Assembly: GCA_964470865.1 (NCBI GenBank)
Contig: CAYYFR010000002.1
Span: 1 to 64,000, forward strand
DNA length: 64,000 nucleotides
Direction: 5' to 3'
From: JAEUOS01 sp964470865
GTDB taxonomy: Bacteria > Pseudomonadota > Gammaproteobacteria > Burkholderiales > JAEUOS01
The position numbers and the translations under genes were made by a program. This document shows positions 43,145 to 51,698 of this stretch, one piece after another. How positions within the stretch are numbered: position 1 is the stretch's first letter; every line of letters begins with the position of its first letter. Under the pieces are notes generated by a model. The model was not told the DNA's origin. It saw only the letters and a program-made list of their open reading frames with translations, and did not search any database.

Positions 43145-44695
43145 TCATTGACGACGCAGGCGCGCATCGACCGCGCAACAGGCGCCCGCACTGACCAGCA
43201 ATGAATTGACATCCAGTTCGAAATCGCCTTCGCCGATGTCGTGTGCGAGCCAGGAAATGCGCACGATCGCATCGACCACGGCGTCGAGCGCCAGCGCCTG
43301 GCCGCGATAGCCACGCCGCCGCTGTCCGACTTGTGAACGATGTCCGGCGAGACGATCTTCATCACCACCGGAAAGCCGAGATCAGCGGCGATCCGGGCGG
43401 CAGCTTGCGCATCGCTTGCCAGGCGCGCATTGTTCACCGGCACACCGTAGGCCGCGAGCAGGGTCTTGGCCGCGCTTTCATCGAGCACACCGCGCAGCGC
43501 GTTTGCCGCCGGCCCGGCGCCGGGCGGTCGCAGCGCCGCATCCCGACCCACCCAACTGCTGCGCGCATGCCAGGCCACCAATGCATCGATCGCCTCACCG
43601 GTGAAATCGGTATACGGCACAGCGTACTTCGACAGCACCGCGCGCGCACCGTCACCCGCCCTGCCTGGTTGCATTACATAGAAAGCCGGCTTGCGCTCGT
43701 GCCCATGGGCATCGGCCATGCCGGCCACCAGTTCCTCGGCCAGTCGTGGCAGCATCGGCGCGGTGGTGATCGGCAGCAGCAACGCGTCGGTGCCGGCGTC
43801 ATCGCAGAGGATTTGTGCGGTCGCCTTGGAAACATTGGCGGCCTCGTCGAACTTGCGCCCGCCCAGGTCGATCGGATTCTGTGCCTGGCCGGCTGAGTAG
43901 AAGGCGTCGAAGCGCGCTGCGGTCTCGCCTGCGAAACGCGCCAGCCCGACACCGCGCGCCGCCAGCGCATCCGCAGCCAGCGCGCCAGCGCCGCCGGAGG
44001 TGGTGAGGATCGCCACCTTGCGCACCGCCACGCCCGGGTGGCGCACCATGGCTGCGGCCAGCGTGATCATCGCACCGGGGTCTTCGAGCAGGGTCACTTG
44101 TTCTTCACGGCAAATCGCGGCAAACACGGCATGGCTGCCGGCAATGCTCGCGGTATGCGAAAACGCCGCCTGCGTGCCGGCCTCGGTGCGCCCGACCTTC
44201 ACCACAAGCCAAGGCTTGCCGGCGGCCCGCGCGCGGCGCGCCGCCGCCACGAAACGCGCCGGGTCCTTGATGCCTTCGACATAGCTGCAGATCACGCCGG
44301 TGTACGGGTCGTCGATCAGATGGTCGACGAAATCGGCAAGCTCGAGGTCGGCCTGGTTGCCCACCGAGATGCAGTGCGAAAAGCCGACGCCGACCGCCAT
44401 CGCGCGGTCGAATATGGTGGCCATCAGAGCGCCGCTCTGGCTGACAAAGCCGATGCGGCCGACCAGCAGGGTAGCGACATCGAGCGCAGGGGAAGAGCAA
44501 AGGATCACCCGATTGGCCGGGCTGATCACCCCCAGGCAGTTCGGCCCGATCAGGCGCATGCCGCCGGCCCTGGCGATGGCGACGATCTCGCGCTCGAGCT
44601 GGGCGCCCTCGGCCCCTGCATCCGAGAACTTGGCGGTGATGATGATGCCGCCGCGCGCGCCGCGCGCAGCGCAGGCTGGCATTGCCGGGAAAGTA
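43145..44695 (-). pseudogene. ADP-forming acyl-CoA ligase (acetyl-CoA synthetase-like), truncated at both functional ends
   Basis: The central part is well preserved: GGIIITAKFSDAGAEGAQLE, MRLIGPNCLGVISPANRVIL, GRIGFVSQSGALMATIFDRA and TEAGTQAAFSHTASIAGSHA (the phosphohistidine-type loop), then KTLLAAYGVPVNNARLASDA and FPVVMKIVSPDIVHKSDSGG of the ATP-grasp domain. The first ~110 codons (CoA-binding Rossmann domain) are missing, replaced by the end of the dienelactone hydrolase gene. After GGVAIA about 80 ATP-grasp codons are deleted and the frame changes, resuming as LDAVVDAIVRISWLAHDIGE and FELDVNSLLVSAGACCAVDA to a TGA at 43147-43145. It cannot be a working ligase. Confidence 0.82.
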
Positions 44696-44722
44696 ATGCA
44701 ATTGCAGCGTCGACAGCGCCGC

Positions 44723-45646
44723 TTACGCCAGGTGTTTCTTGAAATGGGCGATGGTGCGCTCCCATGAAAGCTTGGCCGCAGCCTCGTTGTAGCGCGGCGT
44801 CGAGTTGTTGTGAAAGCCGTGCTGCGTGCCTGGATAGATGTGCACCTGGTGCGCGACGTTGTTGGCCTTGAGAGCGGCTTCAAAAGCCGGATAGGTAGCG
44901 TTGATGCGTTCGTCGTTCTCCGCCAGATGGCATACCAGCGGCGCCTTGATGCGCGGCACACTCGCCGTATCGGCCGCCACGCCGTAATAGGGCGCGCCGG
45001 CATGCATGTCGGTACCCAGTTGCGCTGCCAGAAAATTGACCACGCCTCCGCCATAGCAAAATCCGGTAACGCCGAGTTTGCCGCTGGAGAGCTTGTGCGC
45101 TTTCAGGAAGCGCGCGCTATTGAGCATGTCGGTGCGCAGCTTGGCCTGGTCGAGCCCGCCCTGCAGGTTGCGGCCGTCATCATCGTTGCCCGGATAACCG
45201 CCGACCGGCGCCAGGCCGTCCGGCGCCAGCGCCAGGAAGCCCTCCACTGCGGCGCGCCGCGCCACGTCCTCGATATAGGGGTTGAGGCCGCGGTTCTCGT
45301 GGACCACCAGCACCGTGGGGAACGGCCCGGCCCCGGCCGGCTGCACCAGGTAGCCACGCATGTTGCCGGAATTGCCGCCCGGCGAAGGGTAGGTCACGTA
45401 GTTCGCCTTCATGCGCTGGTCGGTGAACGAAATGGTCTGCGCCTGGGCGTAGCGTGGCAGCAATGCCTGCGCCATCGCCAGACCGGACCCGCCCACCAGC
45501 GCCAGCGAGGCGGCGCGGCTGAGGAACTCGCGGCGATCAATGCGGCCATGGCAGTACTCGTCATACAAGTCGAACACCCGTTGATCGATTTCCTGTTGCG
45601 TGATGCCTGGCGGCGCCGGCCGTTCCTCAAGTTGCAAATCACTCAT
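44723..45646 (-). CDS. dienelactone hydrolase family protein (YghX-like) with twin-arginine signal
   Basis: A 307-residue alpha/beta hydrolase. A polar lead ending DRREFLSRAASLALVGGSGL is a twin-arginine signal, so it is likely periplasmic. The mature part has the nucleophile in GVTGFCYGGGVV (Cys), NDERIN carrying the Asp/Glu region, and PGTQHGFHNNSTPRYNE with the catalytic His. Family members open lactone rings or act as carboxylesterases; the natural substrate is unknown. It lies directly upstream of the ligase relic, whose 5' end it replaced. Confidence 0.88.
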   Translation of the reverse strand: MSDLQLEERPAPPGITQQEIDQRVFDLYDEYCHGRIDRREFLSRAASLALVGGSGLAMAQALLPRYAQAQTISFTDQRMKANYVTYPSPGGNSGNMRGYLVQPAGAGPFPTVLVVHENRGLNPYIEDVARRAAVEGFLALAPDGLAPVGGYPGNDDDGRNLQGGLDQAKLRTDMLNSARFLKAHKLSSGKLGVTGFCYGGGVVNFLAAQLGTDMHAGAPYYGVAADTASVPRIKAPLVCHLAENDERINATYPAFEAALKANNVAHQVHIYPGTQHGFHNNSTPRYNEAAAKLSWERTIAHFKKHLA

Positions 45647-45856
45647 TGCGTCTCTCCGGGATAATCGGGCAAATGCCCGTCAGGCGGCAATATTAACGTG
45701 AGGCCGGCTCTGCGCGGTGCGTGACCCATGTTGCGCACCGGTTTCGTGCTCCGGGCCGATATGTAACGGCGTGTAATCGATGTACACGCGTCGGGCCAGG
45801 CGTCGTTATTCACGCACCGGCCCGCTCTCGGGCCATTTACCGCGAAGGAAACGCCA

Positions 45857-46234
45857 ATGAACTTGATCAAACACATCGCGCTGGTGAGCGCAATCGCCCT
45901 GGTCCCCGCATGGGCCCTGGCCCAAACCACGGCACCCGGCGCCGGCACGCCGCCTGCCGCCAAGGGAGAACGCAGCAAGGGCGAGCGCGGCGATCGTGGC
46001 GAGCGCATGAAGGCCGCCGACAAGAACGGCGACGGCGCCATCAGCAAGGCCGAAGCGGACGCCGCCGGGATGACGCGCCTGAGCAAGAACTTCGACAAGC
46101 TCGACGCCAACAAGGATGGCAAGGTGACCCGCGACGAGATGAAGATGGCACGCAATGAGCATCGCGGCCAACACAAGGGCGGACACGCGCCCGCTGCGTC
46201 GCCGGCCACTCCGGCGGCACCGGCAACCAAGTAA
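45857..46234 (+). CDS. exported EF-hand protein
   Basis: A 125-residue protein with a Sec signal peptide (IALVSAIALVPAWALA, cleavage before QTT), a charged linker, and two EF-hand loops: DKNGDGAISKAE (about residues 55-66) and DANKDGKVTRDE (about 83-94). Both have acidic residues at positions 1, 3/5 and 12, so they can bind calcium. The tail is His/Ala/Pro rich. AAGGAAA precedes the ATG. A terminator follows, so it is a single-gene unit; role unknown, perhaps periplasmic Ca2+ buffering. Confidence 0.85.
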   Translation: MNLIKHIALVSAIALVPAWALAQTTAPGAGTPPAAKGERSKGERGDRGERMKAADKNGDGAISKAEADAAGMTRLSKNFDKLDANKDGKVTRDEMKMARNEHRGQHKGGHAPAASPATPAAPATK

Positions 46235-46270
46235 ACCCGCGGCGAGAAGTCCGGAGCCGCTTCAAGGCAG

Positions 46271-46300
46271 GCCCGCTTCGGCAACGAAGCGGGCCTTTTC
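46271..46300 (+). terminator. rho-independent terminator after the EF-hand gene
   Basis: GCCCGCTTC, loop GGCAAC, GAAGCGGGC, then CTTTTC: a perfect 9 bp stem with a short T run. Confidence 0.8.
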
Positions 46301-46364
46301 ATTGCCGGGATCAAGCGCGGGCAAGTTTCAGCGTGGCGGCAAGCGCGAAACCGCACCTTATGCT

Positions 46365-46591
46365 TATAATCAAAAGGTCATTGAGGCCGGAGTGCGGTTT
46401 TCGAACCTGCCCGGCTTCCATTGAGAAAGTACCCGGCAAGGCTGGCATGGTTGGCCGGAATCTTGCTTAAAAAACTAACAAGCGTTTGCCGCTGTTGCAG
46501 CGGCCCAGTCTGCTTGCCAGGCGCTTGGATATTGACTACGAAGGCGTTCGCAGCTTTGTCTGCGAACACTCTTAACCGAGGAGAACATCGC
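46365..46591 (+). promoter_or_regulatory. promoter and long structured leader of the TRAP transporter operon
   Basis: TATAAT at 46365-46370 is the best -10 box; transcription from about 46377 leaves a leader of roughly 215 bases. Two perfect hairpins lie in it: GCCGCTG-TTG-CAGCGGC (46488-46504) and GTTCGCAG-CTTTGT-CTGCGAAC (46546-46567), the second ending 11 bases before the GAGGAGA ribosome site. Neither has a T tract, so a translational or stability role is likelier than attenuation. Confidence 0.45.
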
Positions 46592-47572
46592 ATGACCACG
46601 CGCAAAACCGTACTCGCAGTCGCAACCGGCTTGGCTCTGGCGCTCGGCGCCGGCAGTGTCTTGGCCCAGACCAAGTGGGACATGCCCACGCCCTACCCCG
46701 ACAGCAACTTCCACACCAAGAATGTGCGCCAGTTCGTCGATGAAATCGCCAAGGGCAGCGGCGGCAAACTGCAGATCACCGTGCACCCGGCCAATTCACT
46801 CATCAAGCATCCGGAAATCAAGCGCGCGGTGCAAACCGGCCAGGTGCCGATCGCCGAAGTGCTGATCTCGGTGCTTTCCAACGAAGCCGCGGTCTACGCC
46901 TTCGAATCAATTCCCTTCCTCGCGCCAACCACCGCGCAACAGAAAAAGCTGTGGGACGCCGCCCGGCCGCACTTAGTCAAGCGGCTCGAGGCGCAGGGCA
47001 TGGCGCTGCTCTACTCGGTGGCCTGGCCGCCTTCGGCGATCCACAGCAAGAAGGAGATCAACTCGCTGGCTGACCTTAAGGGCGTGAAACTGCGCACCTA
47101 TAGCGCCATCACCTCGCGATTCGGTGAATTGGCCGGTAGCGTTCCTGTATTGATCGCCGCCCCTGAAGTGGCACAGGCATTCAAGACCGGCATGGTGGAC
47201 GCGCAAATCAACTCATCGTCGGGCGGGGTCGACACCCAAACCTGGGACTTCACCACCCATTTGTACGATGCAGGGGTAATCTCTCCGCAAAACGTCATAT
47301 TCGTCAACAAGGCCGCCTGGGCCAAACTCGATGCCGCCACGCAGACGGTCGTCATGAACGCAGCGGCGGCCGCCGAGAAGCGCGGCTGGGATATACGCGA
47401 AGAGGAACACAACCGAAGTCTGCAGATGCTCGCCTCCAAGGGCGTCAAGGTACTCAAGCCAAGCCCCAAGCTGGCCGCCGAGTTCGCCGAAATCGGCAAG
47501 AAGATGACCGCTGAATGGCTGGAGAAGGCCGGCGCCGAAGGCCAGGCGATCATCAAGGCCTACGGCAACTAA
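46592..47572 (+). CDS. dctP: TRAP transporter substrate-binding protein DctP
   Basis: A 326-residue periplasmic receptor with a signal peptide (VLAVATGLALALGAGSVLAQ). DctP features: FHTKNVRQFVDEIAKGSGGK, GQVPIAEVLISVLSNEA, KEINSLADLKGVKLRTYSAI with the carboxylate-binding arginine, and PQNVIFVNKAAWAKLDAATQ. It captures an organic acid for the DctQM permease. The ATG at 46592 follows GAGGAGAAC. DctQ starts nine bases after its stop. Confidence 0.93.
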   Translation: MTTRKTVLAVATGLALALGAGSVLAQTKWDMPTPYPDSNFHTKNVRQFVDEIAKGSGGKLQITVHPANSLIKHPEIKRAVQTGQVPIAEVLISVLSNEAAVYAFESIPFLAPTTAQQKKLWDAARPHLVKRLEAQGMALLYSVAWPPSAIHSKKEINSLADLKGVKLRTYSAITSRFGELAGSVPVLIAAPEVAQAFKTGMVDAQINSSSGGVDTQTWDFTTHLYDAGVISPQNVIFVNKAAWAKLDAATQTVVMNAAAAAEKRGWDIREEEHNRSLQMLASKGVKVLKPSPKLAAEFAEIGKKMTAEWLEKAGAEGQAIIKAYGN

Positions 47573-47581
47573 AGGTCGCGC

Positions 47582-48109
47582 ATGCGCGCCTTTCTCGAAG
47601 CGACCTACCGGTTCTCCGGGGTCGCGGCCGGGTTTTTCCTGGTGTTGATAGGCGCGCTGTCGCTGATGCAGATCAGCGGGCGCCTGTTGGGCTTCGCCGC
47701 ACACTCGTTCGACGAATACGCCAGCTACTGCATGGCGGCGTCGACCTTTCTGGGCCTGACCTGGACCTTTCGTTGCAACGAGCATATCCGCCTGACCCTG
47801 CTGCTGTCACGCACCGGTGGCGGCGTGCGCCGCGCCATGGAAATTCTCTGCCTTGCCGTCGCTACCGGCATCATCGGTTTTTTCGCCTGGTCAACCATCC
47901 AGATGACCTGGACTTCCTTCACCTTGAAGGAGCCGTCGCAGGGCCTGGTACCGATTCTGTTGTGGATTCCGCAATCCAGCATGGCGGCGGGCTTGAGCGT
48001 GATGGTGATCGCACTGCTCGATGACCTGATCGTCACCGTTTCGGGCGGCGCGCCGTCCTACGACACAATCGCAGCGCCGACCGACAACACACCAAGCTTC
48101 GAGCGCTGA
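47582..48109 (+). CDS. dctQ: TRAP transporter small permease DctQ
   Basis: A 175-residue membrane protein with four helices: FSGVAAGFFLVLIGALSLMQ, YCMAASTFLGLTWTFR, ILCLAVATGIIGFFAWSTIQ and LVPILLWIPQSSMAAGLSVM. The FDEYASYCMAA and FRCNEHIRLTLLL segments match DctQ. Its stop overlaps the DctM start by one base (TGATG). Confidence 0.9.
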   Translation: MRAFLEATYRFSGVAAGFFLVLIGALSLMQISGRLLGFAAHSFDEYASYCMAASTFLGLTWTFRCNEHIRLTLLLSRTGGGVRRAMEILCLAVATGIIGFFAWSTIQMTWTSFTLKEPSQGLVPILLWIPQSSMAAGLSVMVIALLDDLIVTVSGGAPSYDTIAAPTDNTPSFER

Positions 48110-49416
48110 TGGAACTCTGGGCCGTTTCTCTGATTCTGCTCGCGGTGTTTGCGCTATCGCTGGTCGCCAGTTTGTGGATCGCCATTGCCCTCTTGGGCGT
48201 CGCGGTACTGGCGATGACCGCTTTCACCAACTCGCCCCCCGGCTTGCTGATGGCCACCACGGTCTGGGGGTCGAGTGCCAGCTGGTCGCTTACCCCGCTG
48301 CCGCTATTCATCTGGATGGGCGAAATCCTGTATCGCACGCGACTCTCGCAAGACATGTTTCGCGGCCTGGCGCCATGGGTCGAGCCGCTACCGGGCCGCC
48401 TCATGCATACCAACGTGATCGGCTGCGGCATTTTCGCGGCGATCTCGGGTTCATCGGCGGCCACCGCCGCCACCATCGGGCGCATCACCATTCCGGAACT
48501 GAAAAAGCGCGGCTACGACGAGCGCATGGCGATCGGCTCGCTGGCCGGCGCCGGCACTCTGGGCCTGTTGATCCCACCTTCGATCATGATGATCGTCTAC
48601 GGTGTGGCCGCCGATGTTTCGGTGGCGCGCCTGTTCGTGGCCGGCGTTCTGCCGGGCATCATGTTGATGTCGCTGTTTTCGGGATTCATCGTGCTGTGGG
48701 CCCTGTTTAATCCGGCGCGCACGCCGCCGCGTGAGGCTTTCACCAGCCTGCGGCAAAAAATCTGGGCCGCGCGCCTGCTGATCCCGACCGGATTCCTGAT
48801 CATCATGGTGATCGGCTCGATTTATGGGGGCATCGCCACCCCGACCGAGTCGGCGGTGCTGGGCGTGGTGGGCGCGCTGGCGATCTCGATGGCCGGCGGG
48901 TCGCTCAGCCGCGCAGCCTTCGCCAGCAGCGTGATGGGCGCAATGCGCACCTCATGCATGATCGCCTTCATCCTGACCGGTGCCTCGTTTCTCACCGTGG
49001 CGATGGGCTTCACCGGCATTCCGCGCGCCATGGCCACATGGATCGGGGTGCAGGGCTTTCAACCCTGGCAACTGATTGCGGTGCTGACAGTATTGTTCAT
49101 GATCCTCGGCATGTTCTTAGACGGCATCTCGATGATCGTGCTGACCGCATCGGTGATCTTGCCCTCGGTGAAGGCCGCCGGCATCGACCTCCTGTGGTTC
49201 GGCATCTACATCGTGCTGGTGGTCGAGATGGCGCAGGTGACCCCGCCGGTGGGCTTCAACCTGTTCGTGCTGCAGGGCCTGACCGGCAAGGACATGTTCT
49301 ATGTCGCGCGGGCGACGCTGCCGTTCTTCTTCCTGATGGTGCTCGCGGTGATCCTGATCTGGGTGTTTCCCGAGATCGTCACCTACCTGCCTAGCAAGAT
49401 GTTCAACATGGGCTAG
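48109..49416 (+). CDS. dctM: TRAP transporter large permease DctM
   Basis: A 435-residue protein with about twelve helices. DctM signatures include FIWMGEILYRTRLSQDMFRG, CGIFAAISGSSAATAATIGR, LAGAGTLGLLIPPSIMMIVY and VTPPVGFNLFVLQGLTGKD. It forms the sodium-driven transport channel with DctQ. The large size and GxxxPxxxN loops are complete. A repeat element follows the stop. Confidence 0.93.
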   Translation: MELWAVSLILLAVFALSLVASLWIAIALLGVAVLAMTAFTNSPPGLLMATTVWGSSASWSLTPLPLFIWMGEILYRTRLSQDMFRGLAPWVEPLPGRLMHTNVIGCGIFAAISGSSAATAATIGRITIPELKKRGYDERMAIGSLAGAGTLGLLIPPSIMMIVYGVAADVSVARLFVAGVLPGIMLMSLFSGFIVLWALFNPARTPPREAFTSLRQKIWAARLLIPTGFLIIMVIGSIYGGIATPTESAVLGVVGALAISMAGGSLSRAAFASSVMGAMRTSCMIAFILTGASFLTVAMGFTGIPRAMATWIGVQGFQPWQLIAVLTVLFMILGMFLDGISMIVLTASVILPSVKAAGIDLLWFGIYIVLVVEMAQVTPPVGFNLFVLQGLTGKDMFYVARATLPFFFLMVLAVILIWVFPEIVTYLPSKMFNMG

Positions 49417-49423
49417 GCCGTTG

Positions 49424-49539
49424 AGGAAACACAGAACCAGTCCGTAGGTCGAGAAAGTCGCTCTTGCACGATGTTGAATCGAAAAGATTCTTCGTTCGAG
49501 AATCCGAATTCCAGGGACTTATTCAGCGTTTTTTTAGCG
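49424..49539 (-). repeat. interspersed ~115 bp repeat, copy B (MITE-like)
   Basis: On the minus strand it starts CGCTGAATAAGTCCCTGGAA, has TTTCGATTCAACATCGTGCA and AGAGCGACTTTCTCGACCTA inside, and ends CGGACTGGTTCTGTG. Ends are imperfect inverted repeats. It lies eight bases after the dctM stop. In one frame all four copies can be read as similar peptides (TLNKSLEF...FRF...VQERLS), but no copy has a convincing start. Confidence 0.75.
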
Positions 49540-49681
49540 AAAAAACGCCGACGTTGCCTTGCGGCGTGGTCAAGGCCGCTTGGCGTCGGGCCAGCGCACC
49601 ACGGCCGCAGGCACCGTTGCAGAACGGCCACGACCGGGTTGCACGCTGAATCACGGGTGTCAGCGGATCCTCTACGTGAGG

Positions 49682-49816
49682 TCAGGTTTTCTTGTCGCTT
49701 TCGGCCCTATCATTTTTCGGCTTTTCGGCGTCGCCGATCACAGTTTTCAGCGGGCACACGGATACGGCCGGGCATTTCTTGCAGCCGACAACGATCGCAA
49801 TCGGACAAACGGTCAT
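49682..49816 (-). CDS. 44-residue cysteine-rich small protein
   Basis: A short gene from ATG 49816 to TGA 49684-49682. The product begins MTVCPIAIVVGCKKCPAVSV and continues CPLKTVIGDAEKPKND to a charged KKT end. Four cysteines in the spacing C-x7-C-x2-C-x5-C, each (bar one) followed by Pro or Lys-Lys, then a polar tail, look designed for a metal or iron-sulfur site. GAAGGG lies about seven bases before the ATG. The compact hydrophobic/cysteine block and hydrophilic tail are unlike chance frames in this GC-rich DNA. Function unknown; I recall similar unnamed small proteins in betaproteobacteria but cannot verify that. Confidence 0.6.
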   Translation of the reverse strand: MTVCPIAIVVGCKKCPAVSVCPLKTVIGDAEKPKNDRAESDKKT

Positions 49817-49867
49817 GGGGTGCCCTTCAAAGGCGCTGGAAGCGCGCCAGCATAGACCTATTTCATC

Positions 49868-50914
49868 TCACACGGTGGCGATCGGCGTCGCCGGCGAACC
49901 CACCGCACCGGGCAGCCGCAAGGGCGGCGCAGTCAGGAAGCAGCGGCTGCGCCCTTGCGCGCGAAGCCAGTCGGCCAGGTCCTTCAGCCACCAGATCTCG
50001 CCTAACGGAATGCCGAGTTTGAACAGGCAGTGATGGTGCAGAGGCAGCGCCGGGCGCCGGCCTTCCTGCGCCTTCGCCGGATGCGTCTCCACCGCGTAGT
50101 TGTCGGCGATCAGCGCAGCCACGCCGGAATCGGAGATCCACTTGAGCAGCTTGTCGTCGCGGCCGTCAAGCCCGCAGCAGGCGTTGTCCAGCACCTTCAT
50201 GTCAGGCTGTTTGTTCATGCCCAACATCAGGTCGGTCCATCCGGTGTAGAGCAGCAGCATGTCGCCCTCTTCGACTTCCACCTGATCGGCCTCGAACACG
50301 CGCATCAGTTTGTCGTAACCCACCGCGGTGTGGGCATCGCCATAGTGCGCGCGCAGATTGGCCACCACGCCGCGCCCCTGCACGCCCTTGACGGCGAAAT
50401 TCTCTATGCCCAGTTGCCGCGCACCGCCGTGCTCGCCGCAATCATGCTCCATACCGCCGGCGGCCAGCGCGTCGTAGCGCTTCGGCCCGCAGATGTCTTC
50501 ATCGCCGCGATAGCCGTTGTAGTACACCTTCTCGGGTGTGCCATCGCCGTCGGCATCGAACCATGAGCCGACGTGCGCGAACGAATCCCACTGCGTGGAG
50601 TACTGCAGCGACATGATCACCAGGTCGTCGGAGACGATGTCGCTGTTCTGCCGGTCCATGCGCTCGAACGGAAAGTTGAACACCGGCTTGCCCTCGCGCA
50701 AGGTCGGCTTCAACTGCGGCGGCAGGCGGCGCGGGTTGACCACATTGCCGCCGGGATAATCAAGCGGCATCGACAGGCAGAAGGCCTGGCCCTCGCGGAT
50801 TTCCAACGCGGCGCGCTTGACGCGGTCCGCGGTCAGGAGGTTGAGGCGGCCGAGTTGGTCATCGGCACCGAAGTCGCCCCAGGTTGAGCCTTCGGGTTTG
50901 TTTTTCCAGCGCAT
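49868..50914 (-). CDS. cyclase family protein (kynurenine formamidase-like metal hydrolase)
   Basis: A 348-residue protein of the cyclase superfamily: WGDFGADDQLGRLNLLTADR at the N-terminus, QYSTQWDSFAHVGSWFDADG with the metal-binding His/Asp pattern (HxGxHxD variant), RGVVANL, and DMLLLYTGWTDLML. The DQLGxxNxLT start is typical of the long bacterial cyclase-family enzymes often found with Bug or TRAP transporters and catabolic genes; substrates vary (amides, lactones, dithioesters). AGGGAGACC precedes the ATG. It is transcribed alone towards the TRAP operon. Confidence 0.88.
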   Translation of the reverse strand: MRWKNKPEGSTWGDFGADDQLGRLNLLTADRVKRAALEIREGQAFCLSMPLDYPGGNVVNPRRLPPQLKPTLREGKPVFNFPFERMDRQNSDIVSDDLVIMSLQYSTQWDSFAHVGSWFDADGDGTPEKVYYNGYRGDEDICGPKRYDALAAGGMEHDCGEHGGARQLGIENFAVKGVQGRGVVANLRAHYGDAHTAVGYDKLMRVFEADQVEVEEGDMLLLYTGWTDLMLGMNKQPDMKVLDNACCGLDGRDDKLLKWISDSGVAALIADNYAVETHPAKAQEGRRPALPLHHHCLFKLGIPLGEIWWLKDLADWLRAQGRSRCFLTAPPLRLPGAVGSPATPIATV

Positions 50915-51016
50915 GAGGTCTCCCTATTGATGTTTGGCTGAGGCTGCGAGACTAGCATCGCCAACGCGGCGTGGCCAATCGAAATAGATACCAGTGGGCC
51001 GCCTTGCTCGTAGCCA

Positions 51017-51133
51017 AGACAAGGCTGAACCAGTCCCTGGAATTCGGCTCCGCGAACGCAGAGTTCTTTCGATTCAACTCCGTGCAAGAGCGACTTTCTT
51101 GAGCCGCGGATTTTTTCAGCGTTTCCTTAAGCG
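51017..51133 (+). repeat. interspersed ~115 bp repeat, copy C (MITE-like)
   Basis: Begins AAGACAAGGCTGAACCAGTC then CCTGGAATTCGG, has TTTCGATTCAACTCCGTGCA and AGAGCGACTTTCTTGAG inside, and ends CGCGGATTTTTTCAGCG. It shares about 20-base exact blocks with copy B. It fills most of the gap between the cyclase start and the def stop. Confidence 0.75.
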
Positions 51134-51161
51134 CACGCATCGCCAGGCCCGGAGCTGCAAC

Positions 51162-51698
51162 TCAATCGTCCGCGTTGTCATCCAACTCGGGAAACAAGAC
51201 TGAGGTGAACCCGAACTTCGACATGTCACGAATCCGCATCGGGTACAGGATGCCCCACAGGTGGTCGCATTCATGCTGCACAACGCGCGCATGGAAACCC
51301 TCCGCCTCGCGCTCGATCGGTGTACCGAACTGGTCGAACCCGGCGTAGTGTATGCGCAGGCTGCGCGCCACGCTGCCGCGCATGCCGGGCACAGACAGGC
51401 ATCCTTCCCAGGCTTCTTCAGCCTTATCGTCCAGTGGCGTAATGACAGGATTGATCAACACCGTTTTCGGTACCACGGGCGCATCCGGATAGCGCGGGTT
51501 GATGTGCTCGGAACCGAAGATCACCACCTGAAGATTCACGCCGATCTGCGGCGCTGCGATGCCCGCACCGTTGGCCGCCTGCATGGTTTCTTCCAGGTCG
51601 ATGAGCAGCGCATGCAGTTCGGGCGTGTCGAAGTGCTCCACGCTGGCGGATGCCAGCAGCAGGCTGGGCTCGCCCATTTTCAGAATTGGCCGGATCAT
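51162..51698 (-). CDS. def: peptide deformylase
   Basis: A 178-residue metalloenzyme removing the formyl group from new proteins. Motif 1 is GIAAPQIGV, motif 2 is EEAWEGCLSVPGMRG (metal Cys), and motif 3 is QHECDHLWG (HExxH). The N-terminus MIRPILKMGEPSLL is usual. Its ATG overlaps the end of the phosphorylase gene (51695-51698). It is not in the common def-fmt operon, so it may be a second, dedicated copy. Confidence 0.93.
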   Translation of the reverse strand: MIRPILKMGEPSLLLASASVEHFDTPELHALLIDLEETMQAANGAGIAAPQIGVNLQVVIFGSEHINPRYPDAPVVPKTVLINPVITPLDDKAEEAWEGCLSVPGMRGSVARSLRIHYAGFDQFGTPIEREAEGFHARVVQHECDHLWGILYPMRIRDMSKFGFTSVLFPELDDNADD

